This document shows positions 46,964-58,133 of a stretch of DNA of 64,000 bases, piece by piece. A model generated the notes under the pieces. The model was given only the letters and a program-made list of their open reading frames with translations, searched no databases and had not been told where the DNA came from. The position numbers and the translations under genes are program-made. Each line of letters opens with the position of its first letter. The first letter of the stretch is position 1. The stretch comes from Chryseobacterium sp. 3008163 (lineage in GTDB: Bacteria; Bacteroidota; Bacteroidia; Flavobacteriales; Weeksellaceae): the NCBI RefSeq assembly GCF_003669035.1, contig NZ_CP033070.1, forward strand, positions 186,001 to 250,000, written 5' to 3'.

Positions 46964-49471
46964 TTATTTTTGTGCTTTTGCTCCTCCTATTCTTTTTACA
47001 TACTTGTAGATCTCAAACCATAAAACAGAAACCGCTGCAATGAAAACAGTCATCCCCAATTCACTTATATTAAGTGCTGTTACTTTAAAGAATAGAGAAA
47101 TCGGCTTTATGTATAATATTGCAAAAAGCAACCCCAGAACTAAGGCAGAAATGCCAATAAGCAAGGGATTACGGTTTCTGAAACTTTCCACCACACTATA
47201 AAAGAATGACCGATTGACAAAACTCAGCAATATATTGGCAAAGATCAATGTACTGAATACCATTGCCCTGGTCTTCTCTTCATCACCTCCGTTTTGAACA
47301 GCAAACTGATAGGCAAACAAAACTCCGAAAGTGATCACCACGCCCTGAATAATACTGATTCCCAGTTCATTCAAACTTAAAAAAGTGTCTCCCATAGCTC
47401 TTGGGGGCTGTTTCATTGTGTTTTTCTCCATTGGCTCATTCTCATAAACAATGGAACAGGTCGGTCCCATAACCAGCTCGAGGAAAATAACGTGAACCGG
47501 GGTAAATATGTGCGGAAATATCCATCCTAAAAACAGGGGCAAAGAAACCGTCAGTATAATAGGAACATGAATGGAAATAATATACTGGATCGCCCTTTTA
47601 ATATTGGTGTAAATTCTTCTTCCTGCCGCAATTCCGACAATAAGTTTTTCTAAATCATCATTCATAATCACCAGCGCAGCAGCTGATTTGGCAATTTCAG
47701 TCCCTTTATTTCCCATTGCGACACAAATATGGGCAGCTTTTAATGCCGGACCATCATTTACACCATCTCCAAGCATCGCTACCACTTCAACTTTCTTTTT
47801 AAGGGCATTCACTATCGCAAGCACATTCTGGTAAACAGAACGGTACGCTCCGAGATCTGCATCATCTCTTCCTCAGAACGTCCTATAATATCACTTCCAT
47901 TGATTGTGGGAGCATCATTTTTAATTCCTGCCTAGAATGCGATCGCATTCGTTGTATCTGCGTTATCACCGGTAATGACTTTCACTTTAATCCCTGCATC
48001 GTAAATACTTTGAAACACCTCTTTTATTCCTTTTTTGGGAGGATCATAAAAAACGGTCAGCCCTAAAAATTCAAAATTAAAATCCTGTTGGCTTTTTGGA
48101 AAGCTATTTCCTTCAAAATGAGACTTGGCAACTCCCAATACACGATAGCCCTGCTGTCCAAACATTTTTATAATATCTCTTATCTTTTCTTTTCTTTTTC
48201 AGGCTCTGATAGCTTGGAAACACTCAAAATAGCTTCGGGAGCGCCTTTTGCTGCAATAATCCTGTCTTTATTTGTATTTTCAAAAAGATGGGTCATCATT
48301 GGAGGTTTCCCTTCAAGCGGATATTCGTGAAACAATTGATATTCTTTTCGTAAATCATTCTGTTGAGTCTGCTCATACATTTTGTGCAGAGTTATTTCCA
48401 TCGGGTCAAAAGGTACAGGCTCACTGCTCCACATTGCATAATTAATCAGTTCACTTAAATCATCATTTTTAAACTCCTTTTCTTCATAAATCTTATCGGA
48501 AAGGTAATTGTATAAATGTTGAAGCTTCATTGAGTTCTCAGTAATAGTGCCGGTTTTATCGGTACAGATGACCGTGGTGCTTCCCAGGGTTTCTACAATA
48601 CTGCTCCGCTTAATAATAATTCCCTGACGCATCAGTTTCCAGGCACCCAAAGCCATAAAAGTTGTAAAGGCTACAGGAATTTCTTCTGGAAGTACAGACA
48701 TTGCCAGTGTTAATCCACTAAGAAGGCTCGTTACCAGATCTCCGGTTTTGATATAGCTGAAGATGCAAACCATTAGAAAAATAACGATACCAATAACGGC
48801 CATCCATTTTACAAACTTCCGGATCTGGATCTGTAGTGGCGAAATTTCTTCTTTTATATTCAGTATGGATTCTCCAATTTTACCGACACGCATTTCTTTG
48901 CCTATTTTATTGACTTTAAAACGGCCAATCCCGAAACCGTTACCGTTCCGCCGTAAACCATATGATCCTCAGATCTGCTATCCTTGAAAACGGAAAAACT
49001 TTCACCGGTAAGTGAAGATTCATTCACGGAAAAATCATTGCTGTGAACAATGACCCCATCAGCATTGATGATCCGTCCTTCTTCAGTGATGCATAGATCA
49101 CCTACGACAATTTCATGGGTCGGAATTTCTACTGCCTTCGAGTTTCTGATGACCGTACTTAAAGGCTCATTAAGTTTTTCAAGTTCTTCCAAAGCTTTTT
49201 TACTGCGGTTATCCTGATAAAAAGAAATCGCCGTCACCGCAACAATTGCTACAAACATAAACGCAGCATCTCCATAATCCCCCACAATGACATAAATGAC
49301 CGAGATAATGATCAGTAAAATCAGCATAGGTTCTTTTAAAATACCAATAAGCAGATCAAACGAAGTGTTCTTATGGATAGCCTCTAACCGGTTATATCAA
49401 TATTGTTGTCTGGAAGTTGTCACTTCATCGCTGGTGAGACCAGTAAGTCCTTCGGGTATATTGTAAGACAT
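46964..49471 (-). pseudogene. Decayed PacL-type cation-translocating P-type ATPase
   Basis: Normal length would be about 835 codons. All main P2-type motifs are legible in pieces: actuator 'SSLTGESFSVF', 'VLPEEIPVAFTTFMALGA' in TM4, 'VICTDKTGTITENSMK' (phosphorylation site), 'VKVITGDNADTTNAIAF', 'MLGDGVNDGPALKAA', and the C-terminal six-helix cation ATPase domain. Damage: a TGA in place of Gly near the N-terminus (49397-49399), a TAG at 47932-47934, and a deletion of about 14 bases near 47832 that removes 'FPxAK'. There are also two homopolymer shifts (T4 48185-48188, A4 48918-48921). The stops and deletion cannot be sequencing homopolymer errors, so it is a genuine pseudogene, perhaps of a calcium or manganese pump. 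Confidence 0.85.
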
Positions 49472-49611
49472 ATCAATTAAATAGGTTATTTAAAAGTAAG
49501 CAATTATTATGTAGAAATTGAATCTCCCTGCCTGAACCATATCAGTTAATCATCTGTATTGATATTGCTGTTAGCTACTATTTGGAGTTTTATTCTAATG
49601 ATACTACATCA

Positions 49612-50379
49612 TTACAGATTCAAAACCAGACCCAGCCCGACAGACTTCGATTGAATGACCGGATAGATAAAAGTGACGCCTTTCGATTCGTTATTTTTGA
49701 AGATCTTATTGACAATGGGGAATATCCAATAGGCAATCTCGGTGCTCAGGATACCAAATCCAGCACCTGCAACCACATCGCCTACCCAATGTTTATCATT
49801 TAATGTCCTGTAAATACCTGTAAAAAGGGCAATCGGATATCCTGAAAGGGCAATCCAAATATTCTCATCCTGATATTCTCTGAAGAGAAAATGTGCGGAA
49901 GAAAAAGCAGTGGCTGTATGGCCGGAAGGAAAAGAAAGATGATTGGTACCATCCGGACGTTCCTCTTTTACCAGATGCTTTAAAGGCAAAACAAATGCAG
50001 CAGAAATCAACTGAGAGGTTCCGTAGATAATAGTTCGCTCCTTAAGATTATGCTTTCCTTTTATGCCTGCAAGATTATAACCATAGACCATTGCTGCAGG
50101 CAAATATTGGGTGTAGTTATCAAGCGTGATATGCTTGGGTTGATGTTCTCCGATCTCATACTTTGTGGAACTGTTTAGATTTTTGAGCGCATCAGAACTT
50201 AGGCTGACCACTCCGAAGCCAATAAACACTGTTGGAATAATGAGTTTTTTGTAGCTTGCTTTGTACACTGAATCACCGTAATTCTCTACATCGAGTTTTT
50301 TCACTTCGGCTGAATCAGATTTAACCTGTCCAAAACAAATGTTTGAACAGGTTAAAGCAATGATTGTCAATAATTTCAT
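49612..50379 (-). CDS. PAP2-family phosphatase, secreted/periplasmic
   Basis: A 255-residue protein with a signal peptide (MKLLTIIALTCSNICFGQ). The three PAP2 motifs are present: 'KHLVKEERPDG' (K-x6-R-P), 'LSFPSGHTATAFSSAHF' (PSGH) and 'GIYRTLNDKHWVGDVVAG' (R-x5-H-x3-D). It probably removes phosphate from undecaprenyl pyrophosphate or other lipid phosphates at the periplasmic face, or acts as an acid phosphatase. The C-terminal 60 residues carry one hydrophobic segment and a beta tail. It stands alone, 99 bases from the haem-binding gene. Confidence 0.88.
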   Translation of the reverse strand: MKLLTIIALTCSNICFGQVKSDSAEVKKLDVENYGDSVYKASYKKLIIPTVFIGFGVVSLSSDALKNLNSSTKYEIGEHQPKHITLDNYTQYLPAAMVYGYNLAGIKGKHNLKERTIIYGTSQLISAAFVLPLKHLVKEERPDGTNHLSFPSGHTATAFSSAHFLFREYQDENIWIALSGYPIALFTGIYRTLNDKHWVGDVVAGAGFGILSTEIAYWIFPIVNKIFKNNESKGVTFIYPVIQSKSVGLGLVLNL

Positions 50380-50478
50380 GGTCAGTTATTTAAACATTAA
50401 ATTTAAAGAAATAATATAAGATTTCAAGGATCTGATGTGATGATTGATTAAGAATGATTTGAAACTAAATCTGATCAT

Positions 50479-50946
50479 CTACTTGATTTCCTTTTTTGTT
50501 TCATAGACCCATTTTTCTATTTCAGCCCGATCAGAAGCAGATAATTTTGCATCCTGATGAATAACCGTGTAAGAAGCAAGCGGCATTTCGCCTTCTTTAA
50601 CGGTTTCTACGATCTCATCCAGTTTTTCAAGCTTTTTTTCACGGCTGTAAGAATTGAATTGATCAAAGTTCAAATGTCTTTTACCCGCATTGACGTGATC
50701 AGCCAACCACCATTTCACAGGCTGTATCTTGCTATATGAAGGATAAATAGTCTTGTTGGAATGACAGTCGTAGCAACTGGTTTTCAAAATAGATTGCACC
50801 TTTGGAGGTACATTATAATGATTTCCAATAGCATTGGCAGATTGATTCTGGCTGATATTCTTTTTAACATCAATAAACTGAATGCCGATAAACAGCAACA
50901 ACAATACTGTTAAAATATTTTTTAGATTAAAAATTGACTTATTCAT
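50479..50946 (-). CDS. Haem-binding domain protein (c-type CxxCH)
   Basis: A 155-residue protein. One N-terminal TM/signal anchor (about 8-24) precedes 'ILKTSCYDCHSNKTIYPSYS', a CxxCH haem attachment site, and 'IQPVKWWLADHVNAGKRHLNF', then 'EGEMPLASYTVIHQDAKLSA'. This is the Haem_bd (DUF, PF14376-type) family, small membrane-anchored cytochrome-like proteins of Bacteroidota with unknown electron partner. It lies 42 bases after the RND adaptor gene on the same strand, so it may be expressed with the metal efflux operon. Confidence 0.88.
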   Translation of the reverse strand: MNKSIFNLKNILTVLLLLFIGIQFIDVKKNISQNQSANAIGNHYNVPPKVQSILKTSCYDCHSNKTIYPSYSKIQPVKWWLADHVNAGKRHLNFDQFNSYSREKKLEKLDEIVETVKEGEMPLASYTVIHQDAKLSASDRAEIEKWVYETKKEIK

Positions 50947-50988
50947 TATTTTAGGTTTTTGAATTTATTTTTAATTATTTAGGCGAAA

Positions 50989-52143
50989 TTATTCCTCTTC
51001 ACTTGCCGTATTTTTTAGCTTCATCAAAAGCGTGTAGGCATTTTTCGTTACGATTTTTCTGTTCTTAAAATCTTCAATATTTTTGACTTGAATGAAACCG
51101 TTTTCAGATTCTCCCAAAGTCACAGGAATCATTTTATAGGTTTGCTTTTTTACCTGAACAAAAACATAATCTTTGCCTCCAAAATTGACGATACTTTCCT
51201 CTGGAAGCGCATTGGAAAAGGATGTTTCGGTCTCTATTTCAGCATTCATATACATTCCGGGGGTCAGGTTTTGGTCATACTGTTCAAAATGGCAATGCAC
51301 ATCTGCCGTTCTGTCTGTATTGATGTCTTTGCTGATCAGGATAATTTCTCCACCGTATCTTTTCTCCGGCTGCGTGTTGGTATAAGCTGTAAATCTTTGC
51401 CCTATTTTCAGCATTTCAAGGTCTTTTTCATACACTTTAAGGTTCAGGTGAATATCATTTGGGTTGATGAGTTCAAACAAAACATCAGAAGGATTTACAA
51501 ACTTTCCGATATTCACATTCACTTTGCTCACAAAACCGTTGATCGTGCTGTAAACCGGAACACTTTTCATGATATTCCCGGAAGTGAGACTGCCCGCATT
51601 GATGTTCACGAGCTGAAGCTGTTCTGCCAAAGTATTCATCATAATTCTCTGGCTGTTCATCTCAGACTGCGCCATCTGCATTACTTTATCACTGCTTGCC
51701 TTGCTTTGGTTCAGCTTTTTTTGCCTGTTATAGTCCAGTTCTGCAAAATGAAGTTTTGATTTTGCCATCAGATAATCCTGCTGAAGCTGTATAAACTGAG
51801 GGTTGTCTATTACGGCAATCACCTGTCCTTTGCTTACTTTCATTCCCGGAAGCAGATTGGTGCTTTTCAGATAACCGCCCAACGGAACGCTTACGGAAAC
51901 CAGATTTTGAGGCGGCACATCTATTTTTCCATTGATCTTGAGCACCGTAGAAATATTTTTCTCAGACAATGGCATTGTTTCTATTGGCGTATTTTTGAGT
52001 TGAGCATCAGTAAGTACAAAGGTACTTTCATCTTTTGGAGTGGTTGGCATTATAACAGCCTCTTCTTTCTTATTGCACTGAACCGCGAAAAAAAGGACAA
52101 GCATTAATAAAACCGAATATTTATTTTGAATTGATTTTGACAT
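50989..52143 (-). CDS. RND efflux periplasmic adaptor (CusB/CzcB-like)
   Basis: A 384-residue lipoprotein: lipobox 'FFAVQCNKKEE' (Cys about 23). Membrane-fusion layout: 'VSVPLGGYLKSTNLLPGMKV' then 'GQVIAVIDNPQFIQLQQDYL' (lipoyl/HlyD barrel), a helical hairpin (150-215), 'YSTINGFVSKVNVNIGKFVN', beta barrel and MPD ('NALPEESIVNFGGKDYVFV'). It bridges the inner-membrane pump and the outer-membrane channel. The gene follows the pump gene by 3 bases. No CusB-type methionine metal site can be confirmed from this reading. Confidence 0.9.
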   Translation of the reverse strand: MSKSIQNKYSVLLMLVLFFAVQCNKKEEAVIMPTTPKDESTFVLTDAQLKNTPIETMPLSEKNISTVLKINGKIDVPPQNLVSVSVPLGGYLKSTNLLPGMKVSKGQVIAVIDNPQFIQLQQDYLMAKSKLHFAELDYNRQKKLNQSKASSDKVMQMAQSEMNSQRIMMNTLAEQLQLVNINAGSLTSGNIMKSVPVYSTINGFVSKVNVNIGKFVNPSDVLFELINPNDIHLNLKVYEKDLEMLKIGQRFTAYTNTQPEKRYGGEIILISKDINTDRTADVHCHFEQYDQNLTPGMYMNAEIETETSFSNALPEESIVNFGGKDYVFVQVKKQTYKMIPVTLGESENGFIQVKNIEDFKNRKIVTKNAYTLLMKLKNTASEEE

Positions 52144-52146
52144 AAT

Positions 52147-55100
52147 TTATTGATTTAAAGTAATATATTCCAGCTCAACAATACTTTCATTGAGATTCCA
52201 AACGGCATCTGTATAATTATTTTTGATGCTGATCGCCTGATTGGCAAGCATTACGAATTCCAGATAATTGATTTCTCCGTTGATGAACTGTTTTTGGGCA
52301 GTTTCAAGAATTGTATCGGCATTTTTCAGTTCATATTTCTCGTACTGGGAAACAATTTCCAGGTTTTTCTGCTGAATTTCTGATAGTTTTTCATATTGAT
52401 TTTTTAATGTAAACTCCGCATTCTGTAAATCATTTTCGCTCACAGATTCTGCAATTTTTGAAGCTTCAATCCTCGCTTTCTGTCCGCCAGAAAATATTGG
52501 AACCGAAACGCCAACCTGAACAGAATGAAACTGTGGTGAAGCATTGTACACTTTGTCATCTGCACCCATCCCACGGAAACTGTTGAGATTATAGGCGAAT
52601 TGCAAACCCGGCAATAATTTGGATTTTTCCAAAGCAGTTTGCTGTGCTGCAATGTTTTTTTGCTGTTCCAATATTTTTAACGAAGGATTACCGGAAACAT
52701 CATTTTGAAGATTGGAAAGAGAAAAAATACGCTCTCCATCGGGAATAAATTCTGTTTCTGAATTCGAAAGCCATTGCAATTGTAGCTGTAAAGTTCTGAG
52801 TTCCTGTTTTACCTGCTTAATCTGGATTTCAATAGCTGATTTCTGATTGGCAGCAGTCGCTTTTTCCAAAATATTGCTCTCGCCACTTTTTAATCTTAAA
52901 GTTGCCTTATCCAGAAATTGAGCATAAAAATCTAATGATTCATTCAGAATTTTTTCTTTTTCCTGCCAATACAGAATGTTGTAGAATGTCAGTGTCACGC
53001 CTTTTTTCAGCTGATATTCTTTCAATGAAATATTGAGCTTACTTTTTTTCCATTCTTCTGTGTAGAGATTTTTCTGTTTTTGTAAACGGTGGGAAATGCA
53101 ATGCTCTGGGAAACCCCGAATTTCATATCACGGTAAGCACTGTTAATCTGTCCGTAATCCGCAGAAATTCCTATCTGAGGAATGTCTGAAGAAGTTTTGA
53201 TGAGAGCTTTTGCATATTCCGATTTCAATTTCTCATTCTTAAGACCTCTGTTATTTTTCAAAGCGATGGCAACCGCTTCATTTAAAGTGACTTTGGTTTG
53301 AGAATTCATCATATTTCCTGTTAAAACAAAGAAAATAATGAGAATAGGCGTTATTATATTTTTGCGATTACTTTTCATTTTAAAACCTTTTTCAATAGTG
53401 ACATAAAGCAGCGGAAGCACAAAAAGTGTGAGTAATGTGGCAATTAAAAGTCCGCCGATGACAACGGTTGCCAATGGTCTTTGGACTTCTGCACCAGCGC
53501 CGTTACTTAGAGCCATCGGGATAAAGCCTAATGAAGCCACAAAAGCAGTCATTAATACAGGTCTTAATCTGGCTTCTCCGCCATCTACCACAATTCTGAC
53601 AATATTTTTAATTCCACCTTTGTACAGTCTGTTAAATTCTGAAATCAGAACGATTCCATTAAGGACAGCCACTCCGAAAAGCGCTATAAATCCTACACCA
53701 GCACTGATGCTGAAAGGCATTCCTCTTGCAGCCAGTAAAAGCACACCTCCAATAATAGAAAGCGGAATCGCTGTATAGATCAAAAGACTTTCTTTCACCG
53801 AATTAAAAGCCAGAAACAACAGCACAAAAATTAAAACCAAAGCAATCGGAACTGCGATCATCAGTCTGTTTTTGGCATTTTTAAGGTTTTCAAAAGAACC
53901 TCCGTATGTGACGTAATATCCTGTAGGAAACTTCAATTGTTGGTCAACTTTAGCCTTAAGTTCTTCTACAATCCCCTGAACATCGCGATTTTTGATGTTA
54001 AAACCTACAACGATTCTCCGTTGTCCGTTCTCACGCTGTATTTGGTTCGGACCATCTTTAATCTCAACATTGGCAAGCTGAGAAAGCGGAATCTGATTAC
54101 CAGACGGCGTAGGAACTAATAAATTCCTAACATCATCCAGATTTTTACGGTCATTGCTGTTTAATCTCACCACCATATCAAAACGTTTTTCACCCTCGAA
54201 AACCAGACCTGTACTTTGTCCTGCAAAAGCGGTATTGATCACTCTGTTGATGTCTCCAATCGACAAATGATATTGCGCAATCACTGGTCTGTTGTATTGG
54301 ATGATCACCTGTGGAAGACCGGAAACAGGCTCAATATAAAGGTTTTGAGTTCCTTTTACCGTATTGATTATTTTCCCGAGCTGACTGGCATTTTTCGCCA
54401 ATATTTCTAGATCTTCTCCGAATATTTTCAAGACAACATCCTGTCTTGCACCGGTCATCAATTCATTAAAACGCATCTGAACGGGATACTGAAAACCAAC
54501 GGTAATTCCCAGAACGTCCTCTAAAGCTTTGCTCATTTTCTCGGAAAGCTCCGGAAAGGTTTTGGCGGAAGTCCATTCGCTTTTATCTTTTAGAATCACC
54601 ATCATATCAGAAGCATCCATCGACATCGGATCTGTGGGAACTTCTCCGCTTCCTATTTTGGTAACTACTTTTTGAACTTCCGGAAAGCGGGTTTTTAGAA
54701 TATGGGCTGCTTTCTGTGTGCTTTCAATAGTGGTTTTGAGGTTGCTTCCGGGGAGAACTCTGGTATCGACAGCAAAATCTCCTTCTTCCAGTGATGGGAT
54801 AAATTCGCTTCCCATTCTGCTTAGAACCACAACAGAAAGGATAAAAAGAACAATCACAATACTGAAAATAGTTTTTGGTATTCTTAAAACTTTTAATAAG
54901 GTTTTGCGGTAAAGATTTTCAGCCTTCGCTATTAGCCGGTCTGAGAAGTTCATTTTGTGACTTATCCTTTTGCTTAAAATAATAGAGCTCATCATCGGAA
55001 TATAAGTCAGCGAAAGCAGAAACGCTCCCAATAAAGCGAAGGCAACGGTTTGTGCCATAGGTTTGAACATTTTACCTTCAATCCCTTGCAATGTTAAAAT

Positions 55101-56495
55101 TGGCAGATATACAATGAGGATTATGATCTGCCCGAAAACCGCACTGTTCATCATCTTTCCTGCGGAATCTATGACAATCGTATCCATTTCCTGCTTGGAA
55201 ACAGATAGTGCTTTCCGGAATTTGGAATTGTGGGTAAATTGATGCATTACAGATTCTACAATAATCACGGCGCCGTCTATAATCAGCCCGAAATCCAGCG
55301 CACCAAGACTCATCAAATTTCCGCTGACGCCGAAGAGATTCATCATACAAACCGCAAAAAGCATTGCCAAAGGAATAACTGACGCGACCAACAAACCTGC
55401 ACGGAAATTCCCGAGGAATAAAACCAACACAAAAACGACAATCAATGCACCTTCCATCAGGTTTTTTTCAACGGTACCAATAGCATTGTTCACCATTTTG
55501 GTTCGGTCTAAAAATGGCTCTATCACGACCCCTTCCGGCAAAGTTTTCTGGATTTGCTCGATCTTGGTTTTTACATTTTTAATGACCTCGCTGCTGTTTT
55601 CACCTTTCAGCATCATCACAATTGCGCCTGAAACTTCGCCGTTATCATTATAGGTCATTGCCCCGAATCTTGTTGCATAACCGTAACGAACATCCGCAAT
55701 ATCTCTTATAAACAGAGGAACATCATTGTTCTTGGTGGCGATAGAAATATTCTTGATATCATCCAGATTTCCAACCAATCCTTCACTTCGTATGTATAAA
55801 ACGGTAGGTCCTTTTTCGATATAAGAACCGCCTGTATTCTGGTTATTGGCTTTCAACGCATCGAAAACATCCGTAATGGTGATTCCGTAAGCATTCAGTT
55901 TATCCGGATTGACGGAAATTTCATATTGTTTCAGTTTTCCGCCAAAACTGCTGACCTCTGCAACACCTTTTACACCAAGCAATTGTCTTCTGACAATCCA
56001 GTCCTGAAGTGTTCTTAGTTCTGTAATATCGTATTTGCTTTCGTATCCTTTTTTCGGACGGACAACGTATTGATAGATTTCGCCCAATCCTGTAGAAATA
56101 GGTCCCAAAGCTGGCGTTCCCACATCCTGTGGAATCTGATTCTGAACCTGCTGCAGTCTTTCTGCAACCTGTTGTCTTGCCCAATAGATATCAGTATCGT
56201 CATCAAAAACGATGGTCACCAGTGAAAGTCCGAATCTTGAAAAACTACGGATTTCTTTCACTCCCGAAATATTACTGTTGGCCTGTTCTATAGGGAAAGT
56301 AACGAGTCTTTCAATATCAGTAGCTCCGAATGAAGGAGCGGTCGTTATCACCTGAACTTGATTATTGGTAATATCAGGAACGGCATCTATTGGCAATTGG
56401 GTCACCTGATAGGTTCCTACACCGATCAGTCCAAAAACCAATAGTATTATAATGAGTTTATTCTTCACAGAAAACTCAATGATTTTTGTTAGCAT
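52147..56495 (-). CDS. CzcA-TolC fused heavy-metal RND efflux pump (apparent frameshift at domain linker)
   Basis: About 1449 residues when joined. Residues 1-1045 are a complete HME-type RND permease: 'IVTFPIEQANSNISGVKE' region, TM4 'GALDFGLIIDGAVIIVES' with the proton-relay acidic residues of the CzcA/CusA class, 'SLEEGDFAVDTRVLPG', and 'GFIALFGVAVLNGIVLISEF'. After a second TM/signal-like segment ('NIITPILIIFFVLTGNMM') comes a TolC-type outer-membrane factor domain ('VTLNEAVAIALKNNRGL', then 'FYAQFLDKATLRLKSGES', 'GINYLEF'-type repeats). The frame breaks at the T5 run 53077-53081; one extra base joins 'VYKKQKNLYTEEWKKSKL' to the rest. Fusion of pump and channel is known in Bacteroidota. 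Likely substrates Cu/Ag or Zn/Co/Cd. Confidence 0.9.
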
Positions 56496-56678
56496 AAATA
56501 ATTCTGTTAAATTTTTTTTAAATTGAATACGTTTTTAACTGACAAGAAAATAGTCAGCACGAGCAGATTGTGAAATACCGTTGATAATCTTAGTTTTGAA
56601 TATAACTAAGAATATCATCAACATCACTGTTCACAATAAGATTGACGTCATAAAAACGTAAAATAAAAACGAAAGATT

Positions 56679-57059
56679 TTAACAGTTTTTCGGCGGTTGC
56701 CAGATAGAATTTGAAGCATCTTTATCATAGAAAAGATCATAAAATGAATTGATCTCCTTATGATAATCTAAGATAATTTGCTTTTCAATTTCGATTGAAA
56801 ATTCAGGATTTAAAGTAAATAAAAGTGCAAGTGGACACGAGTGAGCTACGAAAGGTAATTTCTGATCTTTTTGATAATCAGCATCTTTCACAGGATCATC
56901 ATAATGCATTTTCAGAAAAGAAATGAGTGTCATCTCAGAATTATCTCCATTGTGTTCAATAAAGTGCTCTATCAGTGTCGGGATTTTTAATAACTGATAC
57001 AGTTCAGTTGTCGAAACCAAATAGAAGGAAAGTAACAGTATGGAAATCCATTTTTTCAC
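56679..57059 (-). CDS. Small exported hypothetical protein next to metal efflux operon
   Basis: A 126-residue protein with an N-terminal hydrophobic segment (MKKWISILLLSFYLVSTTEL), then a soluble part with 'LIEHFIEHNGDNSEMTLISF', 'LKMHYDDPVKDADYQKDQKL' and 'FVAHSCPLALLF', rich in His/Asp and with two cysteines (one at the very end, PPKNC). Similar proteins often precede CusA/CzcA operons in flavobacteria in my recollection; the His/Asp-rich segment could bind metal. I do not recognise a named family. It begins the operon, 183 bases before the pump gene. Confidence 0.65.
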   Translation of the reverse strand: MKKWISILLLSFYLVSTTELYQLLKIPTLIEHFIEHNGDNSEMTLISFLKMHYDDPVKDADYQKDQKLPFVAHSCPLALLFTLNPEFSIEIEKQIILDYHKEINSFYDLFYDKDASNSIWQPPKNC

Positions 57060-57574
57060 ATATCAAAATTATGAAATGTTTCGTTAAGAATGATTATAAA
57101 TACACCTCTAAATGCAAACATATAAACACCAATATCAATCAACTAAAATTAATGAAAACAATGTGTTTACTTATTAGGTTAGATGAAAAATTTTTACTTT
57201 TACCATCGAATCGACTTCTGCCACTTATGGTTTTTCAAATTTTAATGACGGGAAAAATCGAATATTTTTAGTACAAGACGGAGATATTATTGAAGATGTG
57301 GGTGATAAAATGAAAGTAGAAATGAACCTAAATATTGATGAAACAACAGCAACTGATGACATATTAAACATCGCTAAATCTTTCGGAATTGAACTTGAAG
57401 AATAAAAAAGGCACACAACATGAACTGCATAAGGCGGGCTGATTGTAAAACTCAAAATTAATTTTTCAATTGAACTTTAGTAAAACCATAGAAAGTTTAT
57501 AAAAACAAATCAGTAATGACTTTGTACAAATATTGGCGGTGATTTTGCTGTACAATTATTAAATAGATACAACT
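57060..57574. other. Intergenic region with one broken small ORF
   Basis: Between the divergently placed efflux gene and the hypothetical at 57575. Apart from the small broken ORF listed at 57183-57405 nothing is seen; the two flanking promoters must lie here. Confidence 0.5.
57183..57405 (+). pseudogene. Small hypothetical protein, broken near start
   Basis: A 65-codon frame reads 'FTFTIESTSATYGFSNFND', 'RIFLVQDGDIIEDVGDKMKVE' (split) and ends 'ILNIAKSFGIELEE'. The likely ATG (57183) is in another frame; removing one T from the T5 run at 57191-57195 would give MKNFTFTIEST. This needs a deletion, opposite to the other homopolymer corrections, so it may be a true frameshift. Acidic, no signal peptide, no family recognised. 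Confidence 0.4.
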
Positions 57575-58111
57575 ATGAAAAACTTGTTTATTATTACCAC
57601 ATTATTGATATGCGGCTCTGCATTTGGACAGAAAAAGAAGTCCAACAAAGTTCCTCCACCTCCTATCGTAGCTCCAAAAATTAATCCTCCGGCAACAGAA
57701 AAAGTTCCCGATTACCCTTATGGGAATGATTCTGCAAAATGTTATATCTACAGAACTGAGGAAAAGAAAGATTCCTTGGTTTATGTGACAGAAAATTTTT
57801 TGGAATATGGTTGGGTAGCGAGTAATGCAAGAATGATAATTACAACCTACAGTTTTGATCCTATTAAAAAGCAACAAGTTGAAAAAGACGGTTACATCTA
57901 TGGTCAGTCGAAAACTATGCAGTATATAGATGGGGAATTTGCACTTGAAAAAGGAAATCTGACCTTCACACCTTACAAAAAAGAAAAATTTGATATACGC
58001 CATTTCAAACTGGTTTATAAACCAAAAACGCAAAAAGTAAATTATATAAAAGATGAAAATGATTATCAATATAAAATAGGAGATTGCCCTGTACCAACAG
58101 TAAGTTTGTAA
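57575..58111 (+). CDS. Secreted hypothetical protein
   Basis: A 178-residue protein with a signal peptide (MKNLFIITTLLICGSAFGQ), a short Lys/Pro-rich linker (KKKSNKVPPPPIVAPKINPP) and a beta-rich domain with 'PYGNDSAKCYIYRTEEKKDS' and 'FDIRHFKLVYKPKTQKVNY'. Two cysteines could pair. The stop is 22 bases before the next gene's start, so the three small genes 57575-59194 are likely one operon. Not recognised. Confidence 0.6.
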   Translation: MKNLFIITTLLICGSAFGQKKKSNKVPPPPIVAPKINPPATEKVPDYPYGNDSAKCYIYRTEEKKDSLVYVTENFLEYGWVASNARMIITTYSFDPIKKQQVEKDGYIYGQSKTMQYIDGEFALEKGNLTFTPYKKEKFDIRHFKLVYKPKTQKVNYIKDENDYQYKIGDCPVPTVSL

Positions 58112-58133
58112 ATAATAACAAGTGTTCGCTAAA

